DNA of 64,000 nt from assembly GCA_965277745.1 (NCBI GenBank), contig OZ255837.1, forward strand, positions 124,001 through 188,000. The letters are read 5' to 3'. The position numbers and the translations under genes were made by a program. Each line of letters starts with the position of its first letter. The first letter of the stretch is position 1. Source of the stretch: G965277745 sp965277745 (GTDB lineage: Bacteria; Pseudomonadota; Gammaproteobacteria; Cardiobacteriales; Cardiobacteriaceae). The notes under the pieces are model-generated. The model made no database searches. It worked only from the letters and a program-made list of their open reading frames with translations, and had not been told where the DNA came from. Positions 62,043-64,000 of this stretch are shown piece by piece.

Positions 62043-62348
62043 ATGTCAAAACGTCGAAACTTTTCAGCCGAATTTAAAGCAAAAGTCGCTATGGAGGCGC
62101 TCAGTGAAGAGCTGACACTTTCAGAGCTTGCCAGCAAATATAACATCCACCCGAACCAGATCAGCCAGTGGAAACGTCAAGCCAAAGAAAACATGGTTGA
62201 GATTTTCTCTGGCAAAAAGAAGAAAGAAAAATCGGATCAGTCAGCGGAAATCCGCGACCTTCACGCCAAGGTCGGTCAGTTGACCATGGAGAACGATTTT
62301 TTGTCACGAGCCTTCGGCCACTCTCTCGGGCGCGGCGGAAGGAAATGA
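62043..62348 (+). CDS. IS3-family transposase OrfA
   Basis: A 101-residue DNA-binding subunit. It starts MSKRRNFSAEFKAKVAMEAL with the helix-turn-helix ELTLSELASKYNIHPNQISQWKRQA (about 23-47), followed by a leucine-zipper-like coiled coil (RDLHAKVGQLTMENDFLSRAF). The stop overlaps the orfB start as ATGA. In this family orfA and orfB are also joined by programmed -1 frameshifting; I did not find a convincing A6G-type slippery site at the overlap. Confidence 0.92.
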   Translation: MSKRRNFSAEFKAKVAMEALSEELTLSELASKYNIHPNQISQWKRQAKENMVEIFSGKKKKEKSDQSAEIRDLHAKVGQLTMENDFLSRAFGHSLGRGGRK

Positions 62349-63184
62349 TCAGCCCAAGTGGACCTCTGAGCATTACCCGTCAATGCGAATTGTTCAGCAT
62401 CAGCCCCTCAAGCTGGTATGACGACACCAAAGGCGAAAGCCCGCTGAACCTGAAGCTCATGCGTCTGATTGACGAACAGTTTTTGGAAACGCCGAGTTAT
62501 GGCAGTCGTCAAATGGCGCGGCATTTACGTCTTCAGGGCTATTGTGTCAGCCGCAAGCGCGTGCGTCGCCTTATGGGTCTCATGGGTTTGCCGGCAATTT
62601 ATCAGAAGCCAAAAACCACGGTACGTCATCCAGAGCACAAGATTTATCCCTATTTGCTCAGAGACAAGACGATAGATCGTCCCAATCAGGTCTGGTGCGC
62701 CGACATAACCTATATTCCGATGGGGCGTGGATTTTTGTATCTGATTGCGATTATGGATTGGCATCGTGGCTTTGTTCTCAGTTGGCGGCTCAGCAACAGT
62801 ATGGATACTGCTTTTTGCGTCGAAGCGCTTGAGGAGGCGTTAATGCTTTACGGCAAACCTGACACCTTTAACACGGATCAGGGCAGTCAATTCACCAGCT
62901 TTGAATGGATCAGAAGGCTGAAGGATGCGGGCATTGCAATCTCCATGGATGGCAAAGGCTGTTGGACAGATAACGTCTTCATTGAGCGTCTGTGGCGCAG
63001 CCTGAAGTATGAATGTGTCTATTTGCACGCATTTGACGGCGGGAAGGATGCCAAGGCAAAGATCGGAAAATGGTTGGATCACTACAACTGGAGGCGCCCA
63101 CATTCCAGCCTTGACGGGCTACCGCCAGAACGGATTTACTTCTCATCTCAGGGTCATGACCCTGAGATGAGAACTGCGGCATAA
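62345..63184 (+). CDS. IS3-family transposase OrfB
   Basis: A 279-residue catalytic subunit. After an HTH-like region (PLSITRQCELFSISPSSWY) and YGSRQMARHLRLQGYCVSRKRVRRLMGLMGL, the DDE integrase core shows WCADITYIPM (first Asp), TFNTDQGSQFTS (second Asp) and SMDGKGCWTDNVFIERLWRSLKYECVYLHAF (Glu). It ends WRRPHSSLDGLPPERIYF. The gene is uninterrupted, so this IS3 copy may be mobile. Confidence 0.93.
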   Translation: MISPSGPLSITRQCELFSISPSSWYDDTKGESPLNLKLMRLIDEQFLETPSYGSRQMARHLRLQGYCVSRKRVRRLMGLMGLPAIYQKPKTTVRHPEHKIYPYLLRDKTIDRPNQVWCADITYIPMGRGFLYLIAIMDWHRGFVLSWRLSNSMDTAFCVEALEEALMLYGKPDTFNTDQGSQFTSFEWIRRLKDAGIAISMDGKGCWTDNVFIERLWRSLKYECVYLHAFDGGKDAKAKIGKWLDHYNWRRPHSSLDGLPPERIYFSSQGHDPEMRTAA

Positions 63185-63244
63185 CTGCAACAAAGGTTCC
63201 ACCTTAACTAAGCCGCAATCCTCTCCAACAAATGGGGTCCACTT

Positions 63245-63713
63245 CTATGAGCTTGCCAGCAAAGAGGACGAAGTGTTTGGTGGTGAGATAGAAGTCGACG
63301 AGAGCTGTTTTGGCGGGCGGCGCAAAGGTAAACGAGGCCGTGGTGCGGCAGGCAAGGTACCCGTATTTGGCCTGCTAAAGCGCGGCGGACAGGTCTATAC
63401 AAAGATTATTCCTGATGCTTCATCAGACACGTTACCGCCTCTTATTGTACGTAAAGTTGTGCCTGATAGTATCGTCTATTGCGACTGCTGGCGTGGCTAT
63501 AATGTGCTGGATGTTTCAGGCTTTAAACACTACCGCATCAACCATTCCCAGTTGTTTGCTGACAGGCATAATCATATCAACGGTATTGAGAACTTCTGGA
63601 ACCAAGCCAAGCGGCACATGCGTAAATTTAACGGTGTCCCACGGCAGCATTTTGGGCTATTTTTGAAAGAGTGCGAGTGGCGTTTTAACAACCCTGACCC
63701 ACTAACACAATGA
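63245..63713 (+). pseudogene. IS1595-family transposase copy 2 (5' truncated)
   Basis: Begins in frame at YELASKEDEVFGGEIEVDESCFGGRRK, lacking about the first 50 codons, and runs to the normal C-terminus FLKECEWRFNNPDPLTQ (stop 63711-63713). It keeps the core motifs of the DDE domain (first Asp in EVDES, YCDCWRGY, NHINGIENFWNQAKRHMRKFNG). Compared with copy 1 it has a Tyr-to-Cys change in DESCFGG. Confidence 0.88.
63247..63656 (+). repeat. 410-bp direct repeat, right copy
   Basis: Counterpart of 61567-61976. Homologous recombination between them would delete the IS3 element and leave one longer IS1595 copy. Confidence 0.92.
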
Positions 63714-63788
63714 CAGCAACTAAAACCATGGATTGCCAAATATCTTAACTAATTAACTGGGATAGTCCCTTAATTTAAGAGGAATAAA

Positions 63789-64000
63789 ATGTTATCACAT
63801 GATGAGCTTATTTTTTTATTGCAAAAAAAGTTTCCGGATACTTTCCATGGTAAGGATTACTGGGTCGGTCATGAAATCGATCCCCAAACGGATAAACAGG
63901 CGGCGCCGGCGTTTATCGTCCAATGGAATATTCCAGGTCGTGATAAGCCAACGGCCGAAGATATAGATGGCTGGAGAGAAAGCTATAAATCGGAAATGAT
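63789..64000 (+). CDS. Small protein, possibly XkdW-like phage tail-related (runs off window)
   Basis: ATG 63789 follows AGAGG at a good distance. The first 70 residues (MLSHDELIFLLQKKFPDTFHGKDYWVGHEID, then AAPAFIVQWNIPGRDKPTAEDIDGW) have no signal peptide. The pattern of an N-terminal helix, a GKDYWVGxEID turn and a W-N-I-P motif resembles small XkdW-type proteins encoded near tail-fibre genes in prophages. This is a tentative resemblance; the rest is outside the window. If right, prophage DNA begins here. Confidence 0.45.
   Translation, partial: MLSHDELIFLLQKKFPDTFHGKDYWVGHEIDPQTDKQAAPAFIVQWNIPGRDKPTAEDIDGWRESYKSEM

Larger units (their letters stand above)
61980..63241 (+). mobile_element. 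IS3-family insertion sequence
   Basis: About 1262 bases with ends TGGTCCCC (61980) and, inverted, TGGACCCC (63241), and two overlapping genes orfA and orfB. The two sides do not rejoin into one uninterrupted IS1595 gene, so it is not a simple insertion. Confidence 0.82.
61373..63771. mobile_element. Composite of two IS1595-family copies around an IS3 element
   Basis: The outer ends are inverted repeats of an IS1595/IS1016-like element: AAGGGGCTGTCCCAG at 61373 and, inverted, AAGGGACTATCCCAG at 63771 (13 of 15 identical). Inside are a 3'-truncated copy (to about 61979), an IS3-type element (61980-63241) and a 5'-truncated copy (from about 63245). The flanking 8-mers TATTAAAG and AATTTAAG match at only 6 positions, so a clean target duplication is not demonstrated. 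Confidence 0.7.

Overview
The window looks like a chromosomal segment of a Gram-negative gammaproteobacterium. It has LPS Kdo and heptose genes (kdsA, gmhA), SecB, EF-P lysylation (epmA) and a twitching-motility Chp chemosensory cluster beside ruvX. The gene content and the IS1595/IS1016-like elements fit the Cardiobacterium/Suttonella/Dichelobacter group, but this placement is an inference from gene content only. Most core genes are GC-rich; the block from about 53.4 to 61.4 kb is clearly AT-richer.

Layout. 1-6.2 kb: housekeeping genes on the minus strand (ftsB start, eno, kdsA, pyrG, tilS, accA), many touching or overlapping. 6.2-16.7 kb: type IV pilus chemosensory operon pilG-pilH-pilI-pilJ-chpA-chpC; ChpA carries a 42-unit 9-bp in-frame minisatellite and PilJ almost lacks a periplasmic domain. 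16.8-24 kb: ruvX, trxB, a lipoyl-domain lpd, a SAP-like protein, and a GntP permease with glycerate kinase. 24.1-30 kb: a decaying zone with a doubly inactivated DUF3050 gene, nested IS481/IS630/IS5 remnants, proV, an IS630 fragment and a broken FUSC gene. 30-32.9 kb: proX, a 3' scar of a second proV, proW and a second proX. This is best read as a duplicated proVWX operon that has lost complementary parts. 33-34.6 kb: PAS, IS, beta-barrel and uvrB fragments.

34.6-45 kb: core genes again (epmA, ilvC-ilvH-ilvI, a DUF945-like protein, rluA, gpsA, secB, uppP, gmhA). 45-50.6 kb: a 5'-truncated type I secretion adaptor, an IS5 fragment, a copy of part of dinB, dinB, arsC, a MarC protein, a complete IS630 element and tRNA-Lys. 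50.7-53.2 kb: a Nudix protein, a flavin reductase, a P4-type integrase remnant next to tRNA-Arg(CCT), and RNase P RNA.

53.4-61.4 kb is the most interesting functional unit. It is a seven-gene minus-strand operon: sugar-isomerase-like, DapA-like lyase/aldolase, TctC, TctB, TctA, sialidase-like BNR protein and a LacI-type regulator. It starts at a predicted promoter with a LacI-style palindromic operator just downstream of the -10 box. It probably imports and degrades a carboxylated sugar that I cannot name. 61.4-63.8 kb: two degenerate IS1595 copies flanking an IS3 element. The window ends in a small, possibly phage-tail-related gene that runs off the edge.
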